Part shown: one piece after another, positions 4,864-6,491 of the stretch
Layout: each line of letters starts with the position of its first letter
How positions within the stretch are numbered: position 1 is the first letter of the stretch
NCBI GenBank assembly: GCA_012515085.1
Contig: JAAYZB010000102.1
Location: 1-6,491 of the forward strand
Source of the DNA: Acholeplasmataceae bacterium
GTDB lineage: Bacteria > Bacillota_I > Bacilli_A > Izemoplasmatales > Hujiaoplasmataceae
DNA: 6,491 bases
Direction of reading: 5' to 3'
The notes under the pieces: generated by a model
What the model was told of the DNA's origin: nothing
Database searches by the model: none
What the model saw: the letters and a program-made list of their open reading frames with translations, nothing else
Program-made: the position numbers and the translations under genes

Positions 4864-6063
4864 ATGACGTTAACAAGCATACTTACAAAAATCGATCTAT
4901 ATTCAAAATTCTCGTACATTCCCTCTTGTGTCATTGCGGACAATAAAAATGTGGTGTATTGTTCGTATGGAGCCAAAAAATTATCTACGATTTCTATCTT
5001 TAAGCATATCGAAAAAATCGAAGATCATCTGACTTGTCCATTATTTGTCGTTTATAATGGGTTTGAATTATATTTTATCTTTGATATTTTGATAAGAAAA
5101 ATCAATTATCGGTTCCTGATTGGACCGGTGCTTTCCATGAAACCAGTTTCAGAAACCAATTTTTCGTTGTTATCTTTTTACTCGCTTTTCCCGATTGATA
5201 AAGTCACGGAATTCGTGCGGATCCTTCCGCAAATGTCACAAGCCCGTTTCCTAAACTCCATAGAAATGCTTCACTTTTCTTTGGTCGAACGCCAATGTCC
5301 TTTCCAAAACATCAGCAAACACAAAATGATCATTGAATCACCGGCACTTTCAGATCGAGACATCACTCCCGTCGATAAAACCAATCCGTATCAATCTCAT
5401 TTGGTAGACAGAGAATATTATGAAAAGATCCTAGCGGCTTTGGAAGCAGGGAACTCGAAAGAAATGATTGATTTAACCAACAATGACCAACTTTATGACA
5501 AGTTGGTCGGAATGGATATGCATGAAAACTTTGCTCGATTCGTTGCAGCGACAACTCTATTCGCTCAAGCTGCATCAAAGAGCGTTTTGTCATATGCGGA
5601 TGTAGAATCCATCGGGGTCACATTTATCAAGTATGCTGAAAACCTGCTTTCGCGTAATGAATATATCAATCTATACAAAACAATGGCGATCGGTTTTACC
5701 AATCGTGTTGAGGAATTCAAGATTCGAAAACAATATACCCCGGCAATTAAAAAAGCGATTGATTACATCGAAGCCAATACGCATCGGTCCCTTTCACTCG
5801 AGGAAATATCGAATCACGTCAATCTTTCGCGTTCTTATTTCTCGCAGCTTTTCGCCAAAGAAATAGGAGTTCCCTTGAATCACTTTTTGAAATCACAAAA
5901 AATTCAACAAGCCATCCGTCTTCTAAAGTACACACAAATGTCGATTGCGGATATCAGTGAATCGTTGGATTTTTGTTCACAAAGCTATTTCACCGAAGTG
6001 TTTAAAGAAATCACGCAGACGACCCCGGTGTCCTATCGGAAACGATTCCAAACGCAAGGCTGA
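4864..6063 (+). CDS. AraC family transcriptional regulator, divergent from tdh-kbl
   Basis: A 399-residue DNA-binding regulator. The C-terminal AraC/XylS domain (about 291-397) has two helix-turn-helices: LSLEEISNHVNLSRSYFSQL in the first, and IADISESLDFCSQSYFTEVF in the second, followed by TPVSYRKRF, the usual family ending. The N-terminal part (about 1-110) is not the sugar-binding cupin of AraC itself. It contains VIADNKNVVY, and a strand ending in FLIGPV (84-89), resembling sensor regions of some lactobacillal and streptococcal AraC proteins; its ligand is unknown. A helical linker (about 183-285) joins the parts. The frame stays open upstream to an ATG at 4768, but those 32 codons overlap a promoter and an inverted repeat and encode an unconvincing hydrophobic stretch, whereas GGGTGAT precedes ATG 4864. 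Divergence from the threonine operon makes that its likely target, with threonine or a product as candidate signal (inference). Confidence 0.88.
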   Translation: MTLTSILTKIDLYSKFSYIPSCVIADNKNVVYCSYGAKKLSTISIFKHIEKIEDHLTCPLFVVYNGFELYFIFDILIRKINYRFLIGPVLSMKPVSETNFSLLSFYSLFPIDKVTEFVRILPQMSQARFLNSIEMLHFSLVERQCPFQNISKHKMIIESPALSDRDITPVDKTNPYQSHLVDREYYEKILAALEAGNSKEMIDLTNNDQLYDKLVGMDMHENFARFVAATTLFAQAASKSVLSYADVESIGVTFIKYAENLLSRNEYINLYKTMAIGFTNRVEEFKIRKQYTPAIKKAIDYIEANTHRSLSLEEISNHVNLSRSYFSQLFAKEIGVPLNHFLKSQKIQQAIRLLKYTQMSIADISESLDFCSQSYFTEVFKEITQTTPVSYRKRFQTQG

Positions 6064-6070
6064 AAGAAAT

Positions 6071-6107
6071 AACGGCAGAGATCGGGTGTCCCGATGACTG
6101 CCGTTTT
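6071..6107. terminator. Bidirectional terminator between convergent genes
   Basis: The outer stem AACGGCAG (6071-6078) pairs with CTGCCGTT (6098-6105), and the inner stem ATCGGG (6081-6086) with CCCGAT (6090-6095) around a TGT loop. Between them, AG faces GA, which could form tandem sheared G-A pairs, so the helix may be nearly continuous. TTTT follows on the plus strand and TTATTTCTTT on the minus strand. It lies 7 nt after the regulator stop and 18 nt beyond the stop of the convergent hydrolase gene, so it can serve both. Confidence 0.85.
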
Positions 6108-6125
6108 AAATTTCAATTCATAATA

Positions 6126-6491
6126 TCATTCTTGAAGCAAGTCGTGTGTCAACATTTCGCGGATAAACGCATGACGTTCTTTGACGCTTTTCATAACAAT
6201 GGGACTCTTTCTAATCACATCATATCCATGAACCGTTCCTTTCGTCTCCAGAAGACGACTAGCGACCCCGGCCTTGAGCAATTGTTGATGAAAGCAAATT
6301 CCGTCATCGTGTAAAGGATCAAATTCAGCGGTTTCAATATAGCACGGACCCAGCCCAGTCATCTCCGGATGCAGGCACGGAGTCGCATATTTCTCCATGC
6401 CTTGATAGCCATTCCGAAAATATACTTTCGCGACATTATCCAATGTCGTTTTTTTTAACATTGGCGCATCATAATACAACCGTCTTGACTC
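6126..6491 (-). CDS. Alpha/beta hydrolase (esterase/lipase, HSL-like), C-terminal part
   Basis: The final 121 codons of a gene whose 5' part lies beyond the right edge; the frame is open through 6491, so the ATG at 6479 is an internal methionine rather than the start. The fragment has the C-terminal catalytic signature of acetyl-esterase/HSL-type alpha/beta hydrolases: ETAEFDPLHDDG, with the Asp at 6318-6320 as the probable catalytic acid, and TVHGYDV, with the His at 6228-6230 as the probable catalytic base. The oxyanion HGGG motif and nucleophilic serine are outside the window, so activity cannot be judged. The substrate is likely a carboxylic ester of a small or medium-sized acid, by family analogy. 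It converges on the regulator gene and shares the terminator between them, so there is no evidence of a link to threonine metabolism. Confidence 0.85.
   Translation of the reverse strand, partial: ESRRLYYDAPMLKKTTLDNVAKVYFRNGYQGMEKYATPCLHPEMTGLGPCYIETAEFDPLHDDGICFHQQLLKAGVASRLLETKGTVHGYDVIRKSPIVMKSVKERHAFIREMLTHDLLQE

Noticed and set aside
4859..4877. Possible second cre site around the regulator start codon
   Set aside because: Only the right half (CGTTAACA) fits the consensus; the left half mismatches at most positions.
4686..4946. Plus-strand 86-codon frame in the tdh-regulator intergenic region
   Set aside because: It overlaps both regulator promoters and the regulator start in another frame; the peptide is low-complexity and unrecognised.

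Overview
The window looks like chromosome of a low-GC Gram-positive-type bacterium (Bacillota or a close relative). I infer this from the AT-rich intergenic DNA, extended -10 promoters, AGGAGG-type ribosome binding sites, short U-tailed hairpins and a close match to the Bacillota CcpA operator (cre) consensus. Tryptophan is encoded by TGG and TGA acts as a stop, so the genetic code is the standard bacterial one. No tRNA, rRNA, CRISPR array or insertion sequence was seen.

Layout. Positions 1-74 hold no assignable gene, and 75-154 carry two hairpins. From 4575 leftwards to 131, five genes lie on the minus strand with gaps of 11, 41 and 35 nt and one 4-nt overlap: L-threonine 3-dehydrogenase (tdh), glycine C-acetyltransferase (kbl), a class I SAM-dependent methyltransferase, a Pr6Pr-type six-pass membrane protein and a DUF1361 membrane protein. 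No terminator is visible between them and a strong one overlaps the last stop codon, so they probably form one operon. On the plus strand, 4864-6063 encodes a divergent AraC-type regulator. A hairpin at 6071-6107 separates it from the convergent, truncated 3' end of an alpha/beta hydrolase gene that runs off the right edge.

How the genes fit together. Tdh oxidises L-threonine to 2-amino-3-ketobutyrate with NAD+, and Kbl splits that with CoA into glycine and acetyl-CoA. The divergent AraC-type protein is the obvious candidate regulator. The 4576-4863 control region is dense: an extended -10 without a -35 box for tdh, a cre-like site just downstream of its predicted transcription start, two candidate promoters for the regulator, and several inverted repeats, one of which fills the spacer of a regulator promoter. 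The distal part of the operon is the least conventional: a methyltransferase with a GN..H/NYD signature reminiscent of glycine N-methyltransferases, and two uncharacterised membrane proteins whose reading frames overlap. The idea that these extend threonine-to-glycine metabolism is inference only.
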